This document shows positions 1-8,596 of a stretch of 19,453 nt of DNA, one piece after another. Numbering within the stretch: the stretch's first letter is position 1; each line of letters begins with the position of its first letter. Origin of the DNA: Meridianimarinicoccus sp044221805 (lineage in GTDB: Bacteria > Pseudomonadota > Alphaproteobacteria > Rhodobacterales > Rhodobacteraceae); the NCBI GenBank assembly GCA_044221805.1, contig JBGAOK010000067.1:1-19453 (forward strand), written 5' to 3'. The notes beneath the pieces are model-generated. The model worked only from the letters and a program-made list of their open reading frames with translations, was not told the DNA's origin and made no database searches. The position numbers and the translations under genes are program-made.

Positions 1-931
1 TGATCGGGATCGGGGTCAGGAACTTCGCGTTCAGCTCGACGCCGGTCGGCGATTTCCACTTGATGGTGCCGGGAACGTCGGCCATCGGCGTGCCCTTGGC
101 GAGCGACACGGCGATCTCGCCGGCGGTCTTGCCAAGTTCGCGCGCGTCCTTCCAGACGCTGACGGTCTGGGTGCCGAGCGCGACCCGGTTCAACGCCGCC
201 GCGTCACCGTCCTGGCCCGATACCGGGATCCCCTGCATGCCCTGGGCAGTCAGCGCCGCAACGACGCCGCCGGCGGTGCCGTCGTTCGAGGCCACGACCG
301 CGTCGACCTTGTTGCTCTGGGCGGTCAGGATCTGTTCCATGTTCCGCTGGGCGTTCGAGGGCAGCCACTGGTCGGTATAGGCTTCCGCCACGATGACCAC
401 GTCGCCCTTGTCGATCGCCGCCTGCAGGACTTCCTGCTGGCCGCCACGCAGGAAGTCGGCGTTCGGGTCGGTCGGGCCGCCCTTGATCATCACGTAGTTG
501 CCCTTGGGCGCCTGTTCCAGCACCGCACGGGCCTGCATCCGGCCAACCTCGACGTTGTCGAAGGTCAGGTAATAGGCGCGGGCATCGTCGATCAGGCGGT
601 CATAGCCGAGCACCGGAATACCGTTGTCTGTCGCGCTCTGCACCGCCGGGATGATCGCTTGGCTGTCCTGGGCCAGGATGATCAGCGCGTCGGCGCCCTG
701 CGAAATCAGGGCTTCCACGTCCGACAGCTGCTTCGACGACGAGGATTGCGCGTCGGTCGAGACGTACTTGGCGCCAGCGGCTTCCAGCGCGGCCTTGATC
801 GCGGCTTCGTCGGTCTTCCAGCGCTCCTCCTGGAAGTTCGACCAGCTGACACCGACGGTCATGTCCTGCGCGAGGGCAAGGGTCGAGACGCCGGCGGACA
901 GCACCGCGGCGACGATGAGGGTTTTGTGCAT
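1..931 (-). CDS. xylF: Xylose ABC transporter periplasmic substrate-binding protein (3' end outside the window)
   Basis: This gene should encode the periplasmic D-xylose-binding protein of an ABC importer of the ribose/xylose class (periplasmic-binding protein type 1 fold). The ATG at 931-929 follows a good ribosome site (GGGAGGAAGT). The product starts MHKTLIVAAVLSAGVSTLAL, a Sec signal peptide with likely cleavage after ALA near residue 21. XylF-like stretches follow: VGVSWSNFQEERWKTDE, LIILAQDSQAI, VLGYDRLI, GGPTDPNADF, VDAVVASNDGTAGG and PVSGQDGD. 310 codons are visible and the frame stays open to the left edge, so roughly 20 residues are missing relative to the usual ~330. It diverges from a ROK regulator, the normal arrangement of xylose operons; xylH and xylG would be expected beyond the edge. 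Family assignment is secure. Xylose as substrate is inferred from resemblance and from the ROK neighbour. Confidence 0.9.
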   Translation of the reverse strand, partial: MHKTLIVAAVLSAGVSTLALAQDMTVGVSWSNFQEERWKTDEAAIKAALEAAGAKYVSTDAQSSSSKQLSDVEALISQGADALIILAQDSQAIIPAVQSATDNGIPVLGYDRLIDDARAYYLTFDNVEVGRMQARAVLEQAPKGNYVMIKGGPTDPNADFLRGGQQEVLQAAIDKGDVVIVAEAYTDQWLPSNAQRNMEQILTAQSNKVDAVVASNDGTAGGVVAALTAQGMQGIPVSGQDGDAAALNRVALGTQTVSVWKDARELGKTAGEIAVSLAKGTPMADVPGTIKWKSPTGVELNAKFLTPIPI

Positions 932-989
932 TACTTCCTCCCGAGAATCGCCCGCACTAGGGGCGTCCAGCCAAAGCTGGATGGCGATT

Positions 990-1029
990 TCTATGGCTCA
1001 TATTTTTTTAGTTGTCAAAATAAAAAAAT
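990..1029 (-). promoter_or_regulatory. Putative xylF promoter overlapped by a 28-bp AT-rich palindromic operator
   Basis: A perfect inverted repeat with arms ATTTTTTTA (1002-1010) and TAAAAAAAT (1021-1029) flanks a 10-base centre. On the minus strand the centre holds TTGACA (1018-1013), followed after 17 bases by CATAGA (995-990), a plausible -35/-10 pair about 55 bases before the xylF ATG. The palindrome overlaps the -35 box, as expected for a repressor site, and AT-rich palindromes are typical operators of ROK repressors such as XylR and NagC. The same centre reads TTGTCA on the plus strand, so the site may also affect the regulator gene. The repeat is seen directly. Promoter and operator roles are inferred; the -10 match is weak. 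Confidence 0.6.
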
Positions 1030-1146
1030 GGCGCTTAGTCTTGGGAAGCGCCTGCAATCCAAGATGTGCAAGATTTTCTCGCAGTTGCGGCAAGATTTCT
1101 GCGAAGCAGCGGGATAAATACTTCAGGTGCAGAAGAAAATGGCGCG

Positions 1147-2418
1147 ATGGTGCGGATGGAGCGTAAGGACGATCTGATCGAGGGCTGCGGCCCGGTCCGC
1201 GCCCAGCTGTCCCGGTCGGCAAAGCCGCTGACCCAGCAGGTGTTCGAGAAGATCCGCTCGGCCGGGCGGATCTCGCGCAGCGACGTCGCCAAGGATCTGG
1301 GCGTCAGCCCCGGCACGGTGACCAGTTCCGTGGCAGCGCTGATGGAGGCGGGCCTCGTACGTGAGGATCCGCGCCCGAACCGGGACAGCGCGCGCGGCCG
1401 CCCGCCGGTGGACCTGACCATCGTGCCCGACGCGCGCCGGGTCGCCGGGATCAACCTGCGCGAGGGGCTGCACAGTGCGGTGATCACCGATTTTGCCGGC
1501 TCCGTGCTGGCCGAGGCCGAGCTGCCCTGTGCCAGCGGGCGCAAGTCGACCGAGGAACTGCTGACCGAGATCGACCTGCTGCTGGGACGGGTGCTGAAAC
1601 AGGTCGGCATGGCGCGGACCGATCTGGCCGCGGTGGGCGTCGGGCTGCCGGGTTTCATCGACCACCAGCACGGCGTGGTCTACTGGTCGCCGATCGTGCG
1701 CGAACGGCGCGCGCCGCTGGCCGCCGCGCTGCGCGACCGGCTGCCCTGTCCGGTGCTTCTGGACAATGACGTCAACCTGCTGGCGCTGGCGGAGTCCTGG
1801 TTCGGCATGGGCCGCCATCTGGCGGATTTCGCCGTGGTGACGATCGAGCACGGGGTGGGGATGGGGCTGATCATCGACAACCAGCTCTATCGCGGTGCCC
1901 GCGGCATGGGTCTCGAGATCGGCCATACCACGGTGCAACTCGACGGCGCGCTGTGCCGCTGCGGCCAGCGCGGCTGCCTGGAAGCCTATATCGCCGACTA
2001 CGCGCTGGTGCGCGAGGCCTCGACCGCGCTGGAATGGGACGTGCGGGTGCCGCGCACACCCCAGCAGATGCTGGAAGCGCTGTTCGACCAGGCCAAGGCC
2101 GGCAACGTGGCGGCGCGGCTGATCTTCCACCGGGCGGGGCGCTACCTGTCGGCGGCGCTGGCCAACGTGATCCGCATCTTCGATCCGGAGCTCTTGCTGA
2201 TCTCGGGGGCGCGGCTGCGCTATGACTTCCTCTATGCCGAGGAGGTGCTGGCCGAGACGCACCGCTTCTCGGACCAGATCGGCCGGGCGCGGACCCAGAT
2301 CGCGATCAACACCTGGGGCGACACGGTCTGGGCGCGGGGGGCGGCGGCGCTGGCGCTGTCGGCGGTGACCGACGAGATGGCGGCGAGCCTGCGCGGCGAG
2401 ACCCCGTCGGGGTCCTGA
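1147..2418 (+). CDS. xylR: ROK-family transcriptional regulator, probable xylose repressor XylR
   Basis: This is a DNA-binding ROK protein (repressor, ORF, kinase) that probably senses xylose or a derivative and controls the divergent xylF operon. The product is 423 aa, normal for ROK repressors. A winged helix-turn-helix lies near residues 41-71 (RISRSDVAKDLGVSPGTVTS). A sugar-kinase-like ROK domain follows, with VGLPGFID, LDNDVNLLALAE, EHGVGMGLIID, an E-x-G-H motif (LEIGHTTV) and the zinc-type cluster CRCGQRGC at about residues 270-277. The start is chosen at ATG 1147, but ATG 1156 in the same frame is possible and no strong ribosome site supports either. The frame remains open upstream to 1066, which would run close to the operator region and is unlikely to be translated. 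The link to xylose rests on the neighbouring xylF. Confidence 0.85.
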   Translation: MVRMERKDDLIEGCGPVRAQLSRSAKPLTQQVFEKIRSAGRISRSDVAKDLGVSPGTVTSSVAALMEAGLVREDPRPNRDSARGRPPVDLTIVPDARRVAGINLREGLHSAVITDFAGSVLAEAELPCASGRKSTEELLTEIDLLLGRVLKQVGMARTDLAAVGVGLPGFIDHQHGVVYWSPIVRERRAPLAAALRDRLPCPVLLDNDVNLLALAESWFGMGRHLADFAVVTIEHGVGMGLIIDNQLYRGARGMGLEIGHTTVQLDGALCRCGQRGCLEAYIADYALVREASTALEWDVRVPRTPQQMLEALFDQAKAGNVAARLIFHRAGRYLSAALANVIRIFDPELLLISGARLRYDFLYAEEVLAETHRFSDQIGRARTQIAINTWGDTVWARGAAALALSAVTDEMAASLRGETPSGS

Positions 2419-2419
2419 A

Positions 2420-2439
2420 CCGCGGTCCCGGACCTGCGG
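2420..2439. terminator. Possible bidirectional hairpin between convergent xylR and gpsA
   Basis: CCGCGGTCC (2420-2428) is nearly complementary to GGACCTGCGG (2430-2439), with one bulged base and a very short loop. It lies in the 28-bp gap between the two convergent stop codons. There is no U-run on either strand, so terminator function is a guess from position and symmetry. Confidence 0.3.
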
Positions 2440-2446
2440 GGCGGGC

Positions 2447-3571
<1,125 letters not shown>

Positions 3572-3585
3572 CCCCGCCTCCGCGC

Positions 3586-4554
3586 TCAGCCGGCCCGGCC
3601 GAAGGCGGACGGATGGGTGACGAAGCCGATCAGGTTCATCAGCAACTGCGCGGCCAGGATCGAGGTCACCCCGGCCGGGTCATAGGCCGGTGCCACCTCG
3701 ACCAGATCGATCCCCACCACCCGGTTCTGCCGCGCCACCGCCTGCAGGATCTCCAGCACCTCGTAATACAGGAAGCCGCCATGGCTGGGTGTGCCGGTCC
3801 CCGGCGCGATCGAAGGGCAGAAGCCGTCGATGTCGATGGTGATGTAGAGATCCGCCCCCGCCGGCACCCGCGCCGCCACCGCCGCCGTGCCCAGCCGGCG
3901 CACCTGCCGGACCGACAGGATGTCCGACCCCATGGCGCGGGCGGCATCATAGCCGTCCTTCGCGGTCGAGGAGACGTTGCGGATGCCCAGCTGGGTCAGC
4001 CCGCTCACATGGGGTTTCTCGGCGGCGCGGCGCATCGGGCTGCCATGGCCGACCCGGACCCCGTGGCGCACGTCGACGAAATCCAGATGGGCATCGATCT
4101 GCAGGATGTGGAACGGCGCCGCGCCGGCGAAGGCCTCGATGCAGGGGATGGTGACGGAATGATCGCCGCCGATCACCACCGGCAGCGCACCCGCCGCCCG
4201 GGCGGCCCGCACCGCAGCGGCGATGTTGGCGTGCGAGGTCTGGGTATCGGTATGGATGATGTCGGCATCGCCCATGTCGACGATCCGCACCTCGGGGCCG
4301 AGATAGGTGGTGTCGTCCTCGTGGTCATAGGCGCCGGCATGGCCGAACGAGAACAGCGTCGAGGCCTCGCGCACGGCGCGCGGGCCGAAGCGCGCGCCGG
4401 GGCGGTACTGGGTGCCGCAGTCGAACGGCGCGCCGATCACCGCCACCTCGGCCGCGATCGCCCCCCAGTCGGCGGCGACGGGCGCCTTGGCGAAGGTGCA
4501 GAAGCCGACGAAGGGCAGGTTCAGGCGGCCGGTGTCGTAACCATGGGTGCTCAT
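3586..4554 (-). CDS. speB: Agmatinase/ureohydrolase family protein
   Basis: This is a binuclear manganese hydrolase of the arginase/agmatinase family, which releases urea from a guanidino compound. The product is 322 aa from the ATG at 4554. All six metal ligands expected from E. coli agmatinase are visible: His132 in GGDHS, Asp154/His156/Asp158 in DAHLDF, and Asp241/Asp243 in TIDIDGF. The motif APGTGTPSHGGF follows. The usual DxDxxDP signature reads DIDGFCP here, with Cys246 where Asp is common; that residue is not a metal ligand. The frame extends 17 codons further upstream to 4605, but the MSTHGYDTGRLNLP start fits the family better. gpsA follows 14 bases downstream. Agmatine is the default substrate guess; guanidinobutyrate or another guanidino acid cannot be excluded, so the symbol is provisional. 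Confidence 0.8.
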   Translation of the reverse strand: MSTHGYDTGRLNLPFVGFCTFAKAPVAADWGAIAAEVAVIGAPFDCGTQYRPGARFGPRAVREASTLFSFGHAGAYDHEDDTTYLGPEVRIVDMGDADIIHTDTQTSHANIAAAVRAARAAGALPVVIGGDHSVTIPCIEAFAGAAPFHILQIDAHLDFVDVRHGVRVGHGSPMRRAAEKPHVSGLTQLGIRNVSSTAKDGYDAARAMGSDILSVRQVRRLGTAAVAARVPAGADLYITIDIDGFCPSIAPGTGTPSHGGFLYYEVLEILQAVARQNRVVGIDLVEVAPAYDPAGVTSILAAQLLMNLIGFVTHPSAFGRAG

Positions 4555-4922
4555 GGCCGGATCAGACCCGAGCCCGCGGCACAGCGCAAGGGGCGCCCGC
4601 GGCAAGAGTGGTCACAGCCGCCGCCGGTCGGGCCGGCCTGCCGCCGGGGCAGGACCGGTTTCCAGCCGCTCTGCGAGGCCCGACGGCAGCACCGGCGACG
4701 GCACACGGACAGGGCGCGGCGGCGCAGACGCCCTCAAGCGCGATCCCGGCAGACCGGGCCGGGGCACCCCGCGCGTCTCCTTCTTCTTGGCAAAAGTACT
4801 CCGGGGGGTCGGGGGCAGAGCCCCCGATGAGCGGCGCCCCCGAGAGCAGCGCCTCTTTGCGGTCTCCCTTGCTGGCCGGGTTGCGGACCGGCAGCGCCCG
4901 CCTTGGCGTAGGGGAGGCGGTT
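4555..4922. other. Non-coding stretch between two minus-strand genes
   Basis: These 368 bases separate the stop of the metallophosphoesterase from the start of the ureohydrolase. Frames crossing it on either strand give proline/arginine/serine-rich translations that resemble no family I know. The only structure I can point to is the C-rich tract plus hairpin at 4771-4827, annotated separately. The ureohydrolase promoter presumably lies here, but I could not find a convincing -35/-10 pair. Confidence 0.5.
4771..4827. repeat. Intergenic hairpin element (possible dispersed repeat of Rhodobacterales)
   Basis: A tract reading TTCTTCTTGGCAAAAGTACT (4781-4800) leads into a G-run and a perfect hairpin: TCGGGGGC (4809-4816), loop AGA, GCCCCCGA (4820-4827). 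From memory, very similar tract-plus-hairpin sequences recur between genes in many Rhodobacterales genomes; I cannot confirm that here because only one copy is in the window. It lies just downstream of the minus-strand metallophosphoesterase and could end its transcript, but there is no U-run after the stem on that strand. Confidence 0.45.
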
Positions 4923-5747
4923 TCAGACGCCGTTCACCCGCTGCCAGCCGCTGGCGCCGCGGTGGAAGCGGGCTGCCGGTCCTGGGCGGAACCCGTCGGT
5001 CCCGGCCGCATGGGTGGTGATCGTCACCCGGCCCGGCATCGCCTCGATCAGGTTGAAGGTGTTCGGCTCGCCCCGGATCCGCGTCGACAGCCCGGTGCCC
5101 GCCTGCACGAACAGCAGCCCCGGCGCGGTCGCGAACGGGGCGGCGACGGTGCTGTGAAGATGACCCGACAGGACCATGTCGGCGCCCGCCGCCTCGAGCC
5201 GGTCCAGCGCGGCGCCGGCGCCGGTCATCAGCCGCTTGTCGACATCGGCGCCATGTTCCAGCGGATGGTGCAGCACCACGATCCTGAGCCGGCCCTCGGC
5301 CCCGGCGAAGGCCGACACCACCCGGCCGACCGTGCGTTCCGAGATCCGCCCGCGCTGCCAGGCGAAGCGGTTCACCGTGTTCACCCCGACCACGGCGATC
5401 GCTGCATCCTGGAACCGCGGCTCAAGATCCGCCGAAATCGCCGCGCGGTAGCGCGCCCAGGGCCGCACCAGCCTGAGCCAGAGATTGTCCAAGGGCGTGT
5501 CGTGGTTGCCCGGCACCACGAGGACCGGCGCCCCGGTTACCGTCGCGATCCGGTCCAGGAAGCCGCGGGCCCGGGCGAACTGGTGGCGTCGCGCCCGCTG
5601 GGTCAGGTCGCCCGATACCGCGATCAGGTGGGGGTCCAGCGCGACAGCCGCCGCGACCAGCGGGCCTTCCAGGCCCGGATCGTCCCGGCCGAAATGCAGG
5701 TCCGAGAGGTGCAGGACGCGTCGCAGCGGGGCCGCTCCCGGACTCAT
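4923..5747 (-). CDS. Calcineurin-like metallophosphoesterase
   Basis: This encodes a dinuclear metal phosphoesterase of the calcineurin-like superfamily, resembling CpdA/3',5'-cAMP phosphodiesterase-type enzymes. The product is 274 aa with every canonical motif: DLHFG (Asp16, His18), GDLTQR (46-51), GNHD (80-83), LHHP (159-162) and GHLH (195-198). No signal peptide or membrane segment is seen, so it is probably cytoplasmic. Its ATG at 5747 overlaps the TGA that ends the full-length reading of the upstream lipid kinase (ATGA overlap), and no good ribosome site precedes it, suggesting translational coupling. The premature stop in that upstream gene could therefore lower its translation. The physiological substrate cannot be told from sequence. 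Confidence 0.88.
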   Translation of the reverse strand: MSPGAAPLRRVLHLSDLHFGRDDPGLEGPLVAAAVALDPHLIAVSGDLTQRARRHQFARARGFLDRIATVTGAPVLVVPGNHDTPLDNLWLRLVRPWARYRAAISADLEPRFQDAAIAVVGVNTVNRFAWQRGRISERTVGRVVSAFAGAEGRLRIVVLHHPLEHGADVDKRLMTGAGAALDRLEAAGADMVLSGHLHSTVAAPFATAPGLLFVQAGTGLSTRIRGEPNTFNLIEAMPGRVTITTHAAGTDGFRPGPAARFHRGASGWQRVNGV

Positions 5748-6733
5748 CCGCTGGCCACGTCGGCCCGGTGGGGCGGCAGGATGATCCGCAAGGGGACCTC
5801 GGACATGGTGAAGCGGAACGGCCCCGGCATGCGCCGCTTCTCGCCGTCAAAGGCCAGCAGCGGCGCGCGGCGCCGGTGCACCTCGATGGTCAGGTCGGTG
5901 GCGCTGAAGAAGTCTTAGTCGCGGCCCGCCTGGCTGCGCCCCATGATCAGCCGGAAGGCCAGCGCCCTCAGCGCGCGCCGGGTCTCGGCCCGGGCCACCA
6001 GCACGGCGAAATGGTCGGCCGAGATCGCCTCGGCCCCTTTCAGCCCGAAGCGGTCGAGCTGGTAGGCCGAGCGGGCCACGAAGACCAGCGCGGTGCGGCG
6101 CGTCTCGGCATGGCCGTCGAAGTGCAGCGTCACCTTCATCGGCTTGCGAAAGCGCAGGAAGGTGCGGATCACCGACCAGTGCGCCGCCGCCCGCCAGCGG
6201 CCCCAGCGGGAATAGACCGCCTCGCGCGCCCTGAGGATCGAGGGATAGATGCCGAGGCTCGCGTTGTTCAGGAAGACCTGGCCGTTCACCAGCCCGACCG
6301 AGATGGCGTGCGGCTCGCCCGCGGCGATCTGGCGGGCGGCTTCCAGGGGCTCCTCGTCGAAGCCAAGGCCACGGGCGAAATAGTTGAACGTGCCCAGCGG
6401 CAGCACCGCCATCGCCTGCGGCCGGCCCAGCATCGCTCCCGCCACCGCGACCGCGGTGCCGTCGCCGCCAGCCGCCACGATCACCTCGGCGCCGTCGCGG
6501 CAGGCGGCCTCGACCGTGGCGGTGATGTCGGCGGGCGAGCCGATGCGGCGCAGTTCGGCGCCCGGGCCGAACATCTCCAGCGCCGCCTCGACCGAGGCAC
6601 GGTCGCGCGAGTTCCGGCCCGACTTCGGGTTGGCGATGATCGCCACCCGCCGCGGCGGCGTGTCAGCCACCGCGGCAGGCCGGGCATCGGTATCGGCCGC
6701 CGGGGTCTGGATGGCGTGGGTCTGGGTCTGCAT
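5744..6733 (-). pseudogene. Diacylglycerol/lipid kinase family gene with an in-frame TAA stop
   Basis: This belongs to the DagK/YegS/LCB5 lipid kinase family, which phosphorylates diacylglycerol or related lipids at the inner membrane. The N-terminal part is intact: IIANPKSG (32-39), the nucleotide-binding GGDGT (89-93) and PLGTFNYFAR (112-121). Translation meets TAA at codon 273 (5917-5915). The same frame then continues for 56 sense codons with family-like sequence, beginning DFFSATDLTIEVHRRR and including LLAFDGEKRRMPGPFRF and VPLRILLP-like residues, and ends in a TGA (5746-5744) that overlaps the next gene's ATG. A single change of a Tyr codon (TAC or TAT) to TAA would explain it. If expressed, a 272-residue product lacking the last beta-rich segment would result. 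A base-call error, a real nonsense mutation or readthrough are all possible. Confidence 0.8.
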
Positions 6734-6763
6734 CGGTGGTTCCTCGGCACGGGGCCCGGGCGG

Positions 6764-6830
6764 GGCGGGAGCAGGTCTGGCCGCAAGACAACGACCCGGG
6801 GGTGAGGTCCGGTTCCCGCCTGCTCCCGCC
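6764..6830. repeat. 12-bp perfect inverted repeat upstream of the lipid kinase
   Basis: GGCGGGAGCAGG (6764-6775) and CCTGCTCCCGCC (6819-6830) are exact complements separated by 43 bases. They lie in the 122-bp gap between the UPF0173 stop and the lipid kinase start, both genes being on the minus strand. A large-loop hairpin or two protein half-sites are both conceivable. No function can be assigned. Confidence 0.4.
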
Positions 6831-6855
6831 AGGACCGCGCGGCCGGGCGCCGGGC

Positions 6856-7548
6856 TCAGATCTCGATTGTCTCCATCACCTCAGGCGTCAGGACGTTCAC
6901 CCCGGGCAGCCCGGCCTTCAGCGCCTCGCCGGACTGCTCCAGCAGCGGGAAGGTCCGGTAATGGCAGGGGATCACGGTCTTGAAGTTGAAGAAGGTCCGG
7001 GCCGCGAAGGCGGCGCGCGCCATGTCCATGGTGAAATGGCCGCCGGCGCAGAGGATGCCGATTTCCGGGTGATGCAGCGCCTCGAACACGCCCATGTCGG
7101 CCATCACGTCGGTGTCGCCCGAGAAATACAGCGTCCGCCCGTCATGCTCGATCATGAAGCCGGCCTCGCTGCCGGTGTAGATCGGCCCCGAAGACGACCC
7201 CATGGACGAGGAATGCACCGCGTTGACCATGGTCACCCGGACTTCGCCCAGGCGCACGGCGCCGCCCTTGTTGAAGCCGACGCCGGCGATGTCCTGGGTA
7301 TTCTCCAGCCAGGACACCAGGTCGAAGATGCCGACGACGGGAATCTGCAGATCCTTCGCGATGCCAACCACGTCGCTCAGGTGGTCGAAATGGCCATGGC
7401 TGATCAGGATATGGGTGGCGCCGCGGATCGCCTCGGCCCGGGCTTCGTCCGGGAACATCGGATTGCCCGCCAGCCAGGGGTCGATCAGCAGGATCTGGTC
7501 GCCGATCTCGATCCGGAAGCCGGAATGTCCGAGCCAGGTGATTTTCAT
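6856..7548 (-). CDS. UPF0173 metal-dependent hydrolase (metallo-beta-lactamase fold)
   Basis: The product is a cytoplasmic 230-aa protein with the metallo-beta-lactamase fold, of the UPF0173 family, whose substrate is unknown. It opens MKITWLGHSGFRIEIGDQ, typical of the family. The metal-binding motif HGHFDH is at residues 51-56, and later ligand regions are visible as NAVHSSSMGSSSGPIYTG, SGDTDVM, AGGHFTMD and PCHYRTFP. The length is normal. The ATG at 7548 has GGGAGACCCCG in front as ribosome site. It is divergent from the ceramidase-family gene across only 50 bp, so their promoters must be close or overlapping. The lipid kinase gene lies downstream on the same strand after 122 bp. Confidence 0.92.
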   Translation of the reverse strand: MKITWLGHSGFRIEIGDQILLIDPWLAGNPMFPDEARAEAIRGATHILISHGHFDHLSDVVGIAKDLQIPVVGIFDLVSWLENTQDIAGVGFNKGGAVRLGEVRVTMVNAVHSSSMGSSSGPIYTGSEAGFMIEHDGRTLYFSGDTDVMADMGVFEALHHPEIGILCAGGHFTMDMARAAFAARTFFNFKTVIPCHYRTFPLLEQSGEALKAGLPGVNVLTPEVMETIEI

Positions 7549-7598
7549 CGGGGTCTCCCTGATTACATGCTTTTGCGACAGACCTAGCAGGCACCCCG

Positions 7599-8270
7599 AT
7601 GGATCTCACCCGTTCTGTGGACATTTATTGCGAACGCCTCGGCCCCGGATACTGGGCCGAACCGCTGAATGCGGCGACCAACGCCGCCTTCCTGATCGCC
7701 GTGGCGGTGATGTGGCGGCGCACCGCGGGCCTGCCGCTGGGGCGGGCAATGTGCGTCATCCTCGCCGCGATCGGGGCGGGCTCGTATCTCTGGCACACCC
7801 ATGCGCAGGTCTGGGCGGTGATTCTCGACAGCGGGTCGATCGCGGTCTTCTCGCTGGTCTTCCTCTTCGCCGCGAACCGCGATTTCCTCGGGTTCCGGCC
7901 GCTGCCGGCGCTGGGGCTGACGGCGCTCTACTTTCCCTATACCGCGCTGACCGGGGCGGTGTTCGGGGCGCTGCCCTTCTTCGCGATCTCGGCCGAATAC
8001 TGGGGGCTGCCGATCCTGATGCTGGGCTACGGGATCGGCTTGCGGCGCGGGTCGCCGGCCACCTCCCGCGGGCTCATCGCCGCGGCGGCGCTGCTCTGCG
8101 TCTCGCTCACCTTCCGCAGCCTTGACGGCCCGCTCTGCGACGTGCTGCCGGTCGGCACCCATTTCCTGTGGCACCTGCTCAATGCGCTGCTGCTGGCCTG
8201 GATGATCGAGGTCTACCGGCGCCACCGGATCGCCGCCGGCCCGGTTGCAGTAGTCGGAGCGGAACGCTAA
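7599..8270 (+). CDS. Ceramidase-family integral membrane hydrolase
   Basis: The 223-aa product belongs to the alkaline ceramidase family (PF05875, CREST superfamily of membrane hydrolases). The N-terminal signature DIYCERLGPGYWAEPLNAAT is at residues 8-27, with conserved Cys11, Glu12, Glu21 and Asn24. About seven hydrophobic segments follow, one with SYLWHTHAQ and a late THFLWHLLNALLL carrying the family's C-terminal histidines. Family members hydrolyse amide bonds in ceramides; bacterial homologues are mostly uncharacterised, so the substrate here is unknown. The ATG at 7599 has only a weak ribosome site, and the divergent UPF0173 gene starts 50 bp away. gatC follows after 33 bp on the same strand and may share the transcript. 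Confidence 0.85.
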   Translation: MDLTRSVDIYCERLGPGYWAEPLNAATNAAFLIAVAVMWRRTAGLPLGRAMCVILAAIGAGSYLWHTHAQVWAVILDSGSIAVFSLVFLFAANRDFLGFRPLPALGLTALYFPYTALTGAVFGALPFFAISAEYWGLPILMLGYGIGLRRGSPATSRGLIAAAALLCVSLTFRSLDGPLCDVLPVGTHFLWHLLNALLLAWMIEVYRRHRIAAGPVAVVGAER

Positions 8271-8303
8271 TGGCTGCGCTGATGCCAGAAACGGAGACCG
8301 CCC

Positions 8304-8591
8304 ATGTCCATCGATGAAGGTACCGCCGCGCGGGTGGCGAAGCTTGCCCGGATCCGGGTGGATGCGGCGCAGCTTCCGGCGCTGGCGCAGGAGTTTGGCA
8401 ACATTCTCGGCTTCATCGAGCAATTGTCCGAAGTGGACGTGACCGGGGTCGAGCCGATGACCAGCGTCACGCCGATGCGGCTGAAGCGGCGCGACGACAT
8501 GGTGACCGATGGCGGCCAGCAGAAGGCGGTGCTGGCCAATGCGCCCGACGCCCGCGAAGGCTTCTTTGCCGTGCCGAAAGTGGTGGAGTGA
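8304..8591 (+). CDS. gatC: Asp-tRNA(Asn)/Glu-tRNA(Gln) amidotransferase subunit C
   Basis: GatC is the small subunit that stabilises GatA and GatB in the GatCAB complex, which amidates Glu-tRNA(Gln) and/or Asp-tRNA(Asn). The product is 95 aa, the normal size. Typical segments are RVAKLARIRVD, FGNILGFIEQLSEVDV, the family hallmark VEPMTSVTPMRLKRRDD, and the C-terminal EGFFAVPKVVE. A GGAG ribosome site lies about ten bases before the ATG. Its stop codon region abuts the gatA start, implying co-translation. Confidence 0.95.
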   Translation: MSIDEGTAARVAKLARIRVDAAQLPALAQEFGNILGFIEQLSEVDVTGVEPMTSVTPMRLKRRDDMVTDGGQQKAVLANAPDAREGFFAVPKVVE

Positions 8592-8596
8592 CCGCG

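Noticed and set aside
1066..1146. Longer start for the ROK regulator
   Set aside because: The added 27 residues lie in the AT-rich control region and show no family similarity; no ribosome site supports it.
1123..2262. Long minus-strand frame opposite the ROK gene
   Set aside because: His/Gln/Arg-rich translation typical of an antisense shadow in GC-rich DNA; the plus frame has clear ROK motifs.
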